Part shown: one piece after another, positions 46,260-59,007 of the stretch
How the letters are laid out: every line of letters begins with the position of its first letter
How positions within the stretch are numbered: position 1 is the first letter of the stretch
Source: Chrysomallon squamiferum
Taxonomy: Eukaryota > Mollusca > Gastropoda > Neomphalida > Peltospiridae
DNA: 64,000 nucleotides
Direction: 5' to 3'
NCBI GenBank assembly: GCA_012295275.1
Contig: CM022670.1
Span: 33,858,938-33,922,937, forward strand
Notes under the pieces: generated by a model
Seen by the model: only the letters and a program-made list of their open reading frames with translations
The model's database searches: none
Told to the model about the DNA's origin: nothing
Made by a program: the position numbers and the translations under genes

Positions 46260-47206
46260 AAGATGATGGTGACAGAGTACAGAGTGGTTTTAAATCCAAG
46301 AAGAAACAGAATGCTGGAATCTCTCAAGGAGAAGCACAGCAAGAGAAAGCTGACGAAAAACAGTCGGGTGTGTGTGTTTTTAAATTTTACTTTATTTAAA
46401 TAATCATAGACACACATAAATTAATTTTAATAAAGTTTAGTCGGTAATGGTTATAAAAAATAAAAACATCTGTATGTTTACTTTATTGGAAGTCTGTTAT
46501 TTTATGACATAATTAAATGACAGATTGTTTTGTTCACTTAATCTGGAGCAAGGTTGTACTTACAGCTTCTTCTATTAAAACAAATTTAAATTGAACATCA
46601 GTTGTCTTACATAATGTACACAAAAAATAAAACAAAAATTAAATAATAATAATAATAATGATAAATATTGGGTTGGAACAAAAGTTCATAACATTTTTTA
46701 ACTGATATTCAAAGATAATATATAGTTTTGCACACACATTTATTCAACCACATATATGTTCATTTTTCAGAATATATTCCAGTTATGTCTGAACTGTAAT
46801 CACAGACTCGAAAGCCACCTATTCAAAAAACACTACAGAGGTTTTTGTTCCAGCCCGATAAATCAAAAAACATTTAAAAACTAGTCTGAACGTTATTTGT
46901 TTTTACTTTGCACTGCAGAAATAAAATTAGTCTGAATATTATTTGTTGTTTTACGCTGGAAAAAATAAAAGACTAAACAGTATTTTTTCTTCAAATGTTC
47001 TTTCAGTTGTGACTGACTTAACAGTAAGCCAGCTAACAGATCTACTGAAAAACGAATAAATTTATGGATGCAACCATTACGAAAATTGAAGAAAGACATA
47101 CTGATGGGAAAATTCTTAAAGACATAGTGCAGAATGAAGAAGCACTGGATACGGTTGTGATGCGGTTGACAAAATCAGACTGAAAGCATTATTCCATAAG
47201 AAATGA
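46260..47206 (+). pseudogene. 5'-truncated, frameshifted SAM-family copy (pseudogene P2)
   Basis: Charged exon 46260-46367 (intact, EDDGDRVQSGFKSKKK...) followed by SAM-like exon 47007-47206 with the same one-base insertion and premature TAA as P1. The start exon, acidic exons and NNTI exon are absent: the 3' flank of gene 5 runs directly into intron sequence upstream of the charged exon at about 45.7 kb. Identity with 10-12.4 kb extends through the flanks, so P1 and P2 derive from one event that was copied afterwards, or represent one locus assembled twice. Confidence 0.72.
46666..46860. mobile_element. mariner-type MITE, pseudogene P2
   Basis: Same as 11877-12071, with matching TA-bounded ends. 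Confidence 0.62.
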
Positions 47207-47854
47207 TTTCTTTTACCTGGCTTGAACACTGAAATAACCCAAAAGACTTTTTGTTTGTTTGTTTTTTCTATCTTTTTTTTTTTCTTTTTCTCATTAATAT
47301 GCAATACTAATGTATTTAGCTTTTTTATTCTATAAATTAATAAATTATAAAATTTATCAGTATTTGTTTTTATATATTTTATTCACTACTCTATATGAAT
47401 TTTAATGTGTGCATAATATTAAAAATTAAAACTGTAATTTTGTAAATTATATATTTATATTATTACTAAAAGGAAATATTTCAATAAAGTTTGTTATATT
47501 TTGTAGCTTAGACTAAAACAAAGATTGAAATATAATACATCATTGTGCTATTTTGTTTTATAGTATATTTAATGGGAAAATGTTATTTTTTATATAATTT
47601 TATTGATATCTAAACTAAAATCTGTCATTTTAATAAAGAGTTATCTATATACATAAAATGTTTGTTTTGATTGCTTTTTTCGTTAAATGCATTACTGCAC
47701 TATATATTTCGAATTGATAAGTGCATATAATAAAAATTTAAAATTAAATTTATAAAGTTAATTTTCAAAACCTATTAGATTTACAATCAGTTTAATACCT
47801 TAAACTTAAAAAGTGTTCATACCACAAAGTGTACTCTGAAGAATGTATATTAAA

Positions 47855-47894
<40 letters not shown>

Positions 47895-49535
47895 AAAAAA
47901 CAAATTTAGAAGCATTGAGATTCACAGTAAACTCTATACATTTAAGAATTGTAAAGTGTAGATACGACACACTCTACTTTGAAGACTATATGATTTAAAA
48001 AAAACAAAAAAAACAAAACAAAACAAACAAGAAACCCCACAATAATAATAATAATAATTATCAGTTATAGTTTTGTTACCATTATCTTTTAATCAATATT
48101 AAAAATAAAAATAAAGTAGAAACATAACAATTTATTTATGTAAACACTAATTTAAATTAAACAGTTTATTAATTTTTTAATTCCTGATCAGAAAAAAAAA
48201 CTGCCTAAAAATATGAAAGGACATTACATTTAACACAGGGATCTAAATAAAGTATCATGTTACACAAGATGAATTATTATTATTTTTATTTTTCTTGTAA
48301 TTGTTTTTGTTATTTGTAAGCACAAAAAGCTAAATAACATACCGGAAGAAAATTTTAAAACCATTTACAGTTTCTGCGAAAACCTCCGAGTAATTTATTC
48401 GTTCTTTTCCGTGATGTTGGTTTCCAAAAATAATATTAAACTGAAACTAGAAACTTTTTTCACTTTCATATTCTTTCCGATGAAGAAAAGATGTGAAATA
48501 AGTGATTGATCTGACAAGCCAAAGTGAGCTAAGTCTGTTTTATATCTCTTCTGACAAGAACAAAGGAGAACAAACAACTCATTAGACATTGTTATATGTA
48601 TCTATGTTAGCGATTACTTGAACAATTTCGATGTAGTCGATCTGTTTATATAATTTCCGCATTCATTTTTTTGTATTGATATTACCATATTATTTATACA
48701 CGTAAAAGAGATATTAACTTTAAATATTGTTGCAAAATATTTGGAGCAATGCCAATCAGATTCTCATTTCTTATTTCATTTAGCGGTGCAAAGATTTAAT
48801 CAAAATGATGCTGCAAAACATAAATAATTATATATAACGTATTGAATTATTTCAGATATTAATAAATAAATGCTAATGGTGTGAATAAATCAATGAACTG
48901 AGGTAATATTTTGTTTGAATATACGAATGTTTCAAGGAATGAAATTTAATCTGAAGAATATTGTTGAAGGTGACATTTCCTATATTTTGTTTAATGGTAG
49001 GGGATTATATACCATGTTCAAATTAATTTCCACTTGGTGCTCATCCTGTTTAATTGGTAATATGAATAAAATATTTTTGTATTTAATCAGTTTTTTTTAA
49101 AAACTGAAACCAAGTCTGATAACTTTGTGAGACCATGTGAAAGAGATATTTTTGAAGAAAATGTGAACCAGTTAGAATCAAATACGAGTCATTTCATCAG
49201 ATTACACCTAATCAAATTTTAAAAGTCAGTGGAGAATACACATAGTTAAATAAACACTTTCTTCATGATTTATTAAAATTATTATTATTTTCTTAAATTA
49301 TGTACATTTTTACATTAATTTTAAGACTGAATATTTCGAAAATATTCATATATTTAGGTTTGTTTTCTTGACTGGATATTTTAGCCATAATTTCACAGTG
49401 TAAAGTTCTCCTTAGCAGTCATATTGTATTTTCTTAAATTTAAATTTTGATGTTAACAAATTTCCTTACTTTAGAAAAAAGCAACAACAGAAACAAAAAT
49501 ACATAAACTGAAAAAAAACAAAAAACAAATGAACT
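47207..49535. other. spacer between pseudogene P2 and gene 6
   Basis: Direct twin of 12418-14738, with a longer poly-A tract at 47861. Confidence 0.5.
47861..47893. repeat. poly-A tract
   Basis: About 33 A; the twin at 13069-13100 is interrupted by G. Confidence 0.85.
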
Positions 49536-49542
49536 TATATAA
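49536..49542 (+). promoter_or_regulatory. TATA box of gene 6
   Basis: TATATAACTTAACAG context identical to gene 1; the upstream GAAANNGAAA word is likewise degenerate (GAAAAAAAACAAAAAAC). Confidence 0.4.
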
Positions 49543-49817
49543 CTTAACAGCAAGTTCAACTGAAATACACCTTTTAATAAAGATAGAGATAAAGAATTAT
49601 GCAAGCCTAATTGATTGTAAATGGAGAATTTAAGGTATGAGTATAATAAAATTTTTAAACAAAATGGTTGACATCAGGTGAAATGTGTTTTTTCTTTATT
49701 TCTACATTGCAGAAAACATATCACTGGCAAAACTGGCAAGTCAGATAATTGACATATTTAAATGAACTGTTTATTTTCAAAGAGAAAAATATAAAACGAA
49801 CTAACGACACATACTAG

Positions 49818-50669
49818 ATGGAGCCAGAACAGAAAGACATGAGTAAATTAACTGGGGTTCAAGAAAGTAAGTAAAATAAATTGAATTTATTATTTTTTTT
49901 TTTTTTTATTTATTAATTACTTTTTGTATGTTTGTACAAAATATTTATACAGAATAAACAATGATAGTTTGGTTTCTTTGTTTTTTGTTTTTGTTTTTAT
50001 TTATTTATTTTTTTTTAGTTTTGATCGTGCATCCTAAAATAATAAAAAAATTTGGAAATACTCTTAACTGCCTTATCTAAATTCATCTGCACTGTTTTTT
50101 CATTGTTTGGCTTTTGGTTTGTTTTTATTTTCTTTATTTCTTCTAACTTTTAATTTCTTCTTTTTTTGTTTTTATCTTGTAGATTATATGTGCTTTTGTG
50201 ATTTTTTATGTCTATCTAAATACATACACATACAGACAAACAGACAGAAAGAGATTGATCCTGTATTGGTCCAAAAGTGGCCACTTAAAGCCATCAAAAG
50301 AATCAAACGAAAAGGTTTAAACCTTATTTAAATCTTTCCCCCTGTTATTACAAAGTGATGAACCATTGCTGTATGTATGTATATGTGTGTATATGTTTGT
50401 TTGCGTGTGTGTGTGATACCAAGACTAAAACAATTCAGTTTTGTTTTCTGGTTGTAGCACAAAATGTGGGTGGATCATCAGGTCTGGTTGTACCAACTGC
50501 TTCCAGCCATATATCTCTTTCTGAAGAAGCTGAGAAAGATGATGATCAAGCACAACCCTGCACTGATCAGTCAAATAAGTTAGAGGAACAATGTGAAACA
50601 AGTAAAAAAATAATAAAGTTTATGTTCTTATGGTCTGTATTTAATACTTTGTTTTCAAGTGTTGTTGTT

Positions 50670-50704
<35 letters not shown>

Positions 50705-51808
50705 TGCATAGTTTATATTATGAACTTCATTCAGAAAAAGAAGATATGTTTATTTTCTTCTAGGTCATACCAGACCATTACGCATTTCTATTAACTGAAC
50801 GGTTGCATATTTAATCAATAAAATAATTTGTTGAATACTGGCAAAGCATATTTTATATGACTTCCGACTTACAGGAATGTACATACCAAAGCTTCCTACA
50901 GGCAAGCCAGTGCTAGTTTATAATATGTTTTTTTTTATGTTAAAATTCATTGTTAATTTGTTGAAACTCTTTTTTCTATTATAAGCAAATTTTACATTAA
51001 TTATTATGTATATTATCTATCTTTATATAAAACACACACAGAATAAGAATTGCTTTCATGGCCACTCTGTCTGACAGCCTCCTGCCTATAACAGCCATAT
51101 TGTATTTTATTATGGGTTTGAACTCTATGCCATCAAGTTCTGAGTACTTCCTTGAGTGGCCATCACTGACAGGCTTGATCTGTGTATGAAAAATAAGTTT
51201 TATAATGGTAGTTAGTTTTAGGTATAAGCCACCTACCACAAATTCTGTCAGGGTCTGGAACAGGAAATTACTCCAGTGAGAGCACCAAGGAGTATTTGTC
51301 ATATTTAATTATGCCACACAAATTCTGTCTATTCATTCCGAATTCCAGTTTTATCACTCTTTGTTTGTTGGCATTTATTAAATGTTTTTATCTGTTCCTT
51401 TTAAACAAGATTTTATGGATTTTCAGAGGATGATGGTGACAGAGTACAGAGTGATTTTAAATCCAAGAAGAAACAGAATGCTGGAATCTCTCAAGGAGAC
51501 GCACAGCAAGAGAAAGCTGACGAAAAACAGTCGGGTGTGTGTGTTTTTAAATTTTACTTTATTTAAAAAATCATAGGCACACATAAAATCATTTTAATAA
51601 AGTTTACTCGGTAATGTTTTGAAAAACAAACACATCTGTATGTTTACTTTTCTTGGAAGTTTGTTATTGTCTGACATAATTAAATGACAGATTGTTTTGT
51701 TCACTTTATCTGGAGCAAGGTTATACTTACAGCTTGTAATATTAAAACAAAATTAATTTGAACATCAGTTTTCTTAAATAATGTATATAAAAAATAAAAC
51801 AAAAATTA

Positions 51809-51852
<44 letters not shown>

Positions 51853-54800
51853 TTGGGTTGGAACTAAACATTTTAAAATTGTTTTTAACTGAAGAACAAT
51901 ATATAGTTTTGCACACAGATTTATTCAACCACATATGTGTTCATTTTTCAGAATATATTCCAGTCATGTCTGAAATTTAATCACATACTCCAAAGCCACC
52001 TATTGTAAAATAACATTACAGTCTTTTTGTTCCAATCTGATAAATTAAAAAAACATTTAAAATTTAGTCTGATCATTATTTGTTTTTAATTTACGCTGCA
52101 AAAATATAATTAGTCTGAATATTATTTATTGTTATATCCTGGGAAAAAATAATAGACAAAACACTATTTCAAAAGAAAAGCAAATAAAAAATACAATTAT
52201 ATATTTTAAAAGTACGGGTATTTTCATTCATTTTTAAACTTAATTTATTATTATGAAATTAAAAGCACTATCCACATAGTCGACACAATACAGATATTTA
52301 TATGTCCTTAAATTTTGAAAATCTTAATTCTTTTCAAGATTATCACGTATTTAAAAAATCTGTTGCTAGGACTCTTGAGTCATGGCTTGAAGTCTGGAGT
52401 CAGCTCTTCCAGCTTGGTTTGCTTCTTCTTCTTTTGGCTAGCTTTTTCTCCTTGAGTTCTTCCTTTTTCTAACATCTACTTGAACACTTTGACATAAAAC
52501 ATTAACTGAAATTACTGAGTTTAGTTCGTGGGTCATTGAAGTGAAGGTCAACATTAAGTTTATTATATTACAAAATCATTTATTCCACTGGGATTATTTC
52601 AGTATCTTATCACTCTTATTTAAAAAAGAAAAGCTTTGTTAACTCTGTTGGAGATATAATCCAAAAAAAAAAGGTAACATCTTTTATTTTGTTGTCTTTA
52701 GTGAACCAATACATACTTTCATTTATATCCCTTCATTTATATCCTTTCATTAATAAATTATTTAATATTAATGTAGAAGAAGGACCGGTATGTGATGCTG
52801 GAGAGGACACTGGTGAAAGAGCAATGAGATTCGAGAATTGTACGGGAGTGGTTGCTGCAGGCGTTCAATGTTCCAACAATACAATTAATATGGGTTTGAA
52901 CATTATTTCTATTGAATAAATGGTTGCATCTTTAATCAATAACATGCTTTTAATGATTTTCAGCAAGGGATATTTTACATGTGTCTTCCCACTTGACAGG
53001 AATGTACAAACCAGAGCTTTTTAAAGACAAGCCAGCGCTGTGTTTTAATCTGTGTTTTAACAGTAACATTCATTACTAATTTGTTTTTTTTGATGGTTTT
53101 TTAAGTAAATTTATTGATTAATTATTAATATTAAATGATTTTATTCTTAAAAGTTTTACTGCAGTTAACTGATTAGTTAATAGCCAAATTCATATTATTC
53201 AGATGTATACTTATCTATCTATCTGTATATGACATACACCTATACAACCATACACACACAGTCAGACTTGTCCTGGCCATCTTCTCCTGCCTATAACAGC
53301 CATATTGTATTTTATTATGGGTTTTAGCTCTATGGCATCCACTTATGAGTGGTTCCTTGAGTGGCCATTACTGACAGGCTTTATCTGTGTATGAAAAATA
53401 AGTTTTATAATGGAAGTTAGTTTTAGGTATAAACCACCTATCACAGATTCTGTCAGTGTCTGGAACAGGAAATTAGTTCAGTGGGAACACCAGGGAGTAT
53501 TTGTAATATTAAAATATGCCACACAAGTTCAGTTGATTCATTCCAAATTCCAGCTTTATCACTCTTTATTTGTTGGCATTTAGTAGATGTTTCATCTGTT
53601 CCTTTTAAACAAAATTTTGTGGATTTTCAGGACATTTTCAGGACAAAGAAGAAGCAAAACAACAGAAAGCTCACGAAAAGCAGTCGGGTGTGGTTTTTTT
53701 AAATTTTATTTTATTTCAATAAATATATGCATACATAAATTCATTTTAATAATATTTTACTGGATAATGTTTTAAAAAATCAGCATTTGTGTATGTTTAC
53801 ATTTTTCGAAGTTTGACATAATTGAATGACAGATTGTTTCTTAATCTGAAGACATGTTGTAATGATAATAATAATTGGGTTGGCATAAAAGTTCATAGCA
53901 TTTTTTAACTAAAATTGAAAGACAATATATAGTTTTCCACATAGATTTATTCAGTCACATATATACTGATTTGTTCATACTTCAGAATATATTCCAGTCA
54001 TGTCAGAAATGTGATCACATGGTCTAAAGTGGCCTATTGAAAAAACACTACAGGCCTTTTTGTTCCAACCCAATGAATTAAAAAACATTTAAAAATTAGT
54101 CTGAACATTACTTCTTTTTACTTTGGACAGCAAAAATATAATTAGTGTGAATATTATTTATTTTAACGGTAAAATTAATTACAAATTTATTGAATGTTTT
54201 GGGGTTATTTTTGAAGTAAAATTTATTGATTAATTATTAAATTAAATGATTTTATTCTTTTCCTGCCTTATGTTTTCATATTGCATTTTATTATGGGGAT
54301 TTCAACTCATGCTTTCCAGTCTTGAATTGTTCCTTTGAGTGGCCATTACTGATGGGCTTTATCTGTGTATGAAAAATAAGTTTTATAAATGGAAGGTTTT
54401 AGGTATAAACCACTCCACAGATTCTGTTTCAGCGTCTGAACAGGAAATTAGTTCAGTGGGGAACATCCAGGGAGACATTTGTATTTAAAATATGCACACA
54501 AGTTCAGTTGATTCATTCCCAAATTCCAGCTTTATCACTTTTTATTTGTTGGCATTTAGTAGATGTTTCATCTGTTCCTTTTAAACAAGATTTTGTGGAT
54601 TTTCAGAATGGTGGAAGCCAGGAGGAGAAGTAAAGTGAAAGCCTAATGAATCGCAATCAGTGTGTTTTTTTAATTTTATTTTATTTCAAAAATATATGCA
54701 TACATAAATTCATTTTAATAATATTTTACTGATAATCAACATATGCATGTTACATTTTTCGAAGTTTGTCATAACTGAATGACAGGTTGTTTCTTAATCT

Positions 54801-55380
54801 GAAGACATAATAATAATAATAATTGGGTTGGTACAAAGTTCATAGCATTTTAAAACTAAATTCAAAGACAATATATAGTTTTCCACATAGATTTATTCAG
54901 TCACATATATGCTGATTTGTTCATACTTCAGAATATATTCCAGTCAAGTCAGAAATGATCACATTGTCTCAAAGGGCCTATTGAAAAAAAACACTGCAGA
55001 CCTTTTGTTCCAACCCAATGAATTAAAAAAAACATTTAAAATTAGTCTGAAGATTTCTTTTTTTACTTTTGGGACAAAGCAAAAACATAATTAGTGAATA
55101 TTATTTATTGTTTTATAGTGGAAAAAAAAATAACAGACTAAACAGTATTTTTTTTCTTCAAATGTTCTTTTTCAGTTGTGACTGAATTTTAATAGGTAAG
55201 CCAGCCAATTGATCTACTGAAAGAACATATGTTTATAGATACAACCATAACGAAATTGAAGAGAGAGGTATTGATGGAAATACTTGAAACTCATAGTGCA
55301 GGATGAAAAGCACCGGAGTGGAAATAACTTGGATGCCATTGAAAATCAAACTGAAAGCATTAGTTGATAAAAAAAAATAA
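49818..55380 (+). CDS. SAM-like / NNTI-motif modular protein, 3' end uncertain (gene 6)
   Basis: Clean coding exons 49818-49866, 50458-50601, 51427-51534, 52777-52893 and 53631-53687 join in phase 1 (475 nt, 158 aa plus one base): MEPEQKDMSKLTGVQE; acidic TQNVGGSSGLVV...; EDDGDRVQSDFK...; NNTI exon with NCTGVVAAGVQCSNNTINM; GHFQDKEEAKQQKAHEKQS. The expected SAM exon is missing: near 54160 the sequence jumps back to intron sequence matching about 20312, and a SAM-like exon appears only in the error-rich stretch (about 55176-55380), with indels in its frame. Exons 1, 2 and the first charged exon are practically the same as gene 1; the later exons differ. Family exon 3 is truncated as in gene 1. 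Either a genuine gene ends in poor assembly or the copy is 3'-broken. Confidence 0.5.
51851..52042. mobile_element. mariner-type MITE, gene 6 first copy
   Basis: Same as 17055-17246. Confidence 0.62.
53872..54075. mobile_element. mariner-type MITE, gene 6 second copy
   Basis: ATTGGGTTGGCATAAAAGTT and inverted TTTTTGTTCCAACCCAAT; aligned with 20977-21180. A third, error-rich version follows at about 54820-55020. Confidence 0.6.
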
Positions 55381-56163
55381 ATTAACAGAAGGTAATATGT
55401 AATCAGAAAATTCCCTGGCTGGAACTCTGAAATAACCCAAAAGACTTTATTCTTTTTTTTTTATACATATAAAACGATATCGTATTAACATTTTACTGAT
55501 AAATAAACAATTATACGTTTTATAATTTTGTTCATCAATGTACATGAATTTTAACTGGAGTCTATAATATTAATAATTAAAAACTGATATTTTACTGTAT
55601 ATTATATAATACAAAGGCAAGTATTTAACAAAGGTATTGTATTTATAGCTAATGTGTTTCCAAAGATTGAACCTAAATACAACACATAATATATACAGTA
55701 TCACTTTCTGTGCAGGACATATAATTTGTGACTGTGTTATTTTGTTTAATAGTATATTTAATGGAAAATGTTATTTTTCATACTTATTGATGTTTACCAG
55801 TAAAGACATATTAATGGAAACTTTCTTAAAGAGATAAAAGCAAAATGAAAGCAGTTCTTTTACCTACTGGAACCTCGAATTAACCCAAAAACTTTTTGTT
55901 TGTTTGTTTTATTTTGTATTTTCATAGTATGCAACACTAATGTATTTAGCTTTTATTTTATAAATTAATAATTATAATGCTTTGTATTTATTTATATATT
56001 TATTCACTACTTATATGAATTTTAAGTGTGCATAATATTAAAATTAAAACTGTGATTTTAAAAAAATATATATTTATAATGTTACTAAAAGGAAATATTT
56101 AAATAAAATTTGTTATATTTTGTAGATTAGACTAAAACAAAGATTGAAATATAATACATCATT
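54160..56163 (+). other. error-rich contig end repeating 20.31-22.36 kb
   Basis: At about 54160 the sequence breaks off just before a SAM exon and re-enters at the equivalent of 20312. From there to the gap it follows 20.31-22.36 kb with frequent small insertions and deletions in exons and introns alike, including dropped bases in short homopolymers and duplicated bases. All other family copies are clean. This looks like uncorrected long-read sequence, not evolutionary decay. Confidence 0.75.
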
Positions 56164-56363
56164 NNNNNNNNNNNNNNNNNNNNNNNNNNNNNNNNNNNNN
56201 NNNNNNNNNNNNNNNNNNNNNNNNNNNNNNNNNNNNNNNNNNNNNNNNNNNNNNNNNNNNNNNNNNNNNNNNNNNNNNNNNNNNNNNNNNNNNNNNNNNN
56301 NNNNNNNNNNNNNNNNNNNNNNNNNNNNNNNNNNNNNNNNNNNNNNNNNNNNNNNNNNNNNNN
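56164..56363. other. assembly gap (200 N)
   Basis: Exactly 200 Ns. Orientation flips again here (plus on the left, minus on the right). The left flank is error-rich; the right flank begins at the reverse-complement equivalent of about 17.4 kb. Confidence 0.97.
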
Positions 56364-56525
56364 AAATATATAATTGTATTTTCATTTGCTTTTCTTTGAA
56401 ATAGTGTTTTATCTATTATTTTTCCCAGGATATAACAATAAATAATATTCAGACTAATTATATTTTTTGCAGCGTAAATTAAAAACAAATAATGATCAGA
56501 CTAAATTTTTAAATGTTTTTTAATT

Positions 56526-56715
56526 TATCAGATTGGAACAAAAAAGACTGTAATGTTATTTTACAATAGGTGGCTTTGGAGTATGTGATTACATTTCAGA
56601 CATGACTGGAATATATTCTGAAAATGAACACATATGTGGTTGAATAAATCTGTGTGCAAAACTATATATTGTTCTTCAGTTAAAAACAATTTTAAAATGT
56701 TTAGTTCCAACCCAA

Positions 56716-56717
<2 letters not shown>
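56526..56717. mobile_element. mariner-type MITE, partial gene 7
   Basis: Reverse complement of 17055-17246: TATCAGATTGGAAC...GTTCCAACCCAATA. Confidence 0.62.
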
Positions 56718-56750
<33 letters not shown>

Positions 56751-57024
56751 TATTTTTTGTTTTATTTTTTATATACATTATTTAAGAAAACTGATGTTCA
56801 AATTAATTTTGTTTTAATATTACAAGCTGTAAGTATAACCTTGCTCCAGATAAAGTGAACAAAACAATCTGTCATTTAATTATGTCAGACAATAACAAAC
56901 TTCCAAGAAAAGTAAACATACAGATGTGTTTGTTTTCAAAACATTACCGAGTAAACTTTTATTAAATGATTTTTATGTGTGCCTATGATTTTTTAAATAA
57001 AGTAAAATTTAAAAACACACACAC

Positions 57025-58724
57025 CCGACTGTTTTTCGTCAGCTTTCTCTTGCTGTGCGTCTCCTTGAGAGATTCCAGCATTCTGTTTCTTCTTGGATTT
57101 AAAATCACTCTGTACTCTGTCACCATCATCCTCTGAAAATCCATAAAATCTTGTTTAAAAGGAACAGATAAAAACATTTAATAAATGCCAACAAACAAAG
57201 AGTGATAAAACTGGAATTCGGAATGAATAGACAGAATTTTGTGGCATAATTAAATATGACAAACTCCTTGGTGCTCTCACTGGAGTAATTTCCTGTTCTA
57301 GACCCTGACAGAATTTTGGTAGGTGGCTTATACCTAAAACTAACTACCATTATAAACTTATTTTTTCATACAGAAGCCTGTCAGTGATGGCCACTCAAGG
57401 AAGTACTCAGAACTTGATGGCATAGAGTTCAAACCCATAATAAAAATACAATATGGCTGTTATAGGCAGGAGGCTGTCAGACAGAGTGGCCATGAAAGCA
57501 ATTCTTATTCTGTGTGTGTTTTATATAAAGATAGATAATATACATAATAATTAATGTAAAATTTGCTTATAATAGAAAAAAGAGTTTCAACAAATTAACA
57601 ATGAATTTTAACATAAAAAAAAACATATTATAAACTAGCACTGGCTTGCCTGTAGGAAGCTTTGGTATGTACATTCCTGTAAGTCGGAAGTCATATAAAA
57701 TATGCTTTGCCAGTATTCAACAAATTATTTTATTGATTAAATATGCAACCGTTCAGTTAATAGAAATGCGTAATGGTCTGGTATGACCTAGAAGAAAATA
57801 AACATATCTTCTTTTTCTGAATGAAGTTCATAATATAAACTATGCATAAATTAAAAAAAAAAAAAAAAAAAAACCAACAACAACACTTGAAAACAAAGTA
57901 TTAAATACAGACCATAACAACATAAACTTTATTATTTTTTTACTTGTTTCACATTGTTCCTCTAACTTATTTGACTGATCAGTGCAGGGTTGTGCTTGAT
58001 CATCATCTTTCTCAGCTTCTTCAGAAAGAGATATATGGCTGGAAGCAGTTGGTACAACCAGACCTGATGATCCACCCACATTTTGTGCTACAACCAGAAA
58101 ACAAAACTGAATTGTTTTAGTCTTGGTATCACACACACACGCAAACAAACATATACACACATATACATACATACAGCAATGGTTCATCACTTTGTAATAA
58201 CAGGGGGAAAGATTTAAATAAGGTTTAAACCTTTTCGTTTGATTCTTTTGATGGCTTTAAGTGGCCACTTTTGGACCAATACAGGATCAATCTCTTTCTG
58301 TCTGTTTGTCTGTATGTGTATGTATTTAGATAGACATAAAAAATCACAAAAGCACATATAATCTACAAGATAAAAACAAAAAAAGAAGAAATTAAAAGTT
58401 AGAAGAAATAAAGAAAATAAAACAAACCAAAGCCAAACAATGAAAAAACAGTGCAGATGAATTTAGATAAGGCAGTTAAGAGTATTTCCAAATTTTTTTA
58501 TTATTTTAGGATGCACGATCAAAACTAAAAAAAAATAAATAAATAAAAACAAAAACAAAAAACAAAGAAACCAAACTATCATTGTTTATTCTGTATAAAT
58601 ATTTTGTACAAACATACAAAAAGTAATTAATAAATAACAAAAAAAAAAATAATAAATTCAATTTATTTTACTTACTTTCTTGAACCCCAGTTAATTTACT
58701 CATGTCTTTCTGTTCTGGCTCCAT
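57025..58724 (-). CDS. SAM-like family gene, 3' end cut by assembly gap (gene 7, partial)
   Basis: Minus-strand coding exons 58724-58676 (MEPEQKDMSKLTGVQE), 58087-57944 (TQNVGGSSGLVVPTASS...) and 57132-57025 (EDDGDRVQSDFKSKKKQNAG...) match gene 1 and gene 6 almost base for base and keep phase 1. Family exon 3 is again the truncated version (near 57788). The gene continues through the intronic MITE to 56364, where the gap begins; the NNTI and SAM-like exons are not available here. Between about 57230 and 57400 the copy shows several small indels relative to its twins, fitting lower sequence quality near the end of a contig. It may be the other haplotype of gene 1 or gene 6 rather than a separate locus. 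Confidence 0.5.
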
Positions 58725-59000
58725 CTAGTATGTGTCGTTAGTTCGTTTTTATATTTTTCTCTTTGAAAATAAACAGTTCATTTAAATATGTCAATTATCT
58801 GACTTGCCAGTTTTGCCAGTGATATGTTTTCTGCAATGTAGAAATAAAGAAAAAACACATTTCACCTGATGTCAACCATTTTGTTTAAAAATTTTATTAT
58901 ACTCATACCTTAAATTCTCCATTTACAATCAATTAGGCTTGCATAATTCTTTATCTCTATCTTTATTAAAAGGTGTATTTCAGTTGAACTTGCTGTTAAG

Positions 59001-59007
59001 TTATATA
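59001..59007 (-). promoter_or_regulatory. TATA box of partial gene 7
   Basis: Minus-strand TATATAA in the same context as genes 1 and 6. Upstream is A-rich without an intact GAAANNGAAA. Confidence 0.4.

Larger units (their letters stand above)
44780..52190 (+). repeat. near-identical 7.4-kb block, copy 2 of 3
   Basis: Direct copy of 9980-17400. Upstream it is joined to the 3' flank of gene 5, showing what normally precedes the pseudogene. After 52.19 kb the sequence is still homologous to gene 1 but clearly more diverged. Confidence 0.85.
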
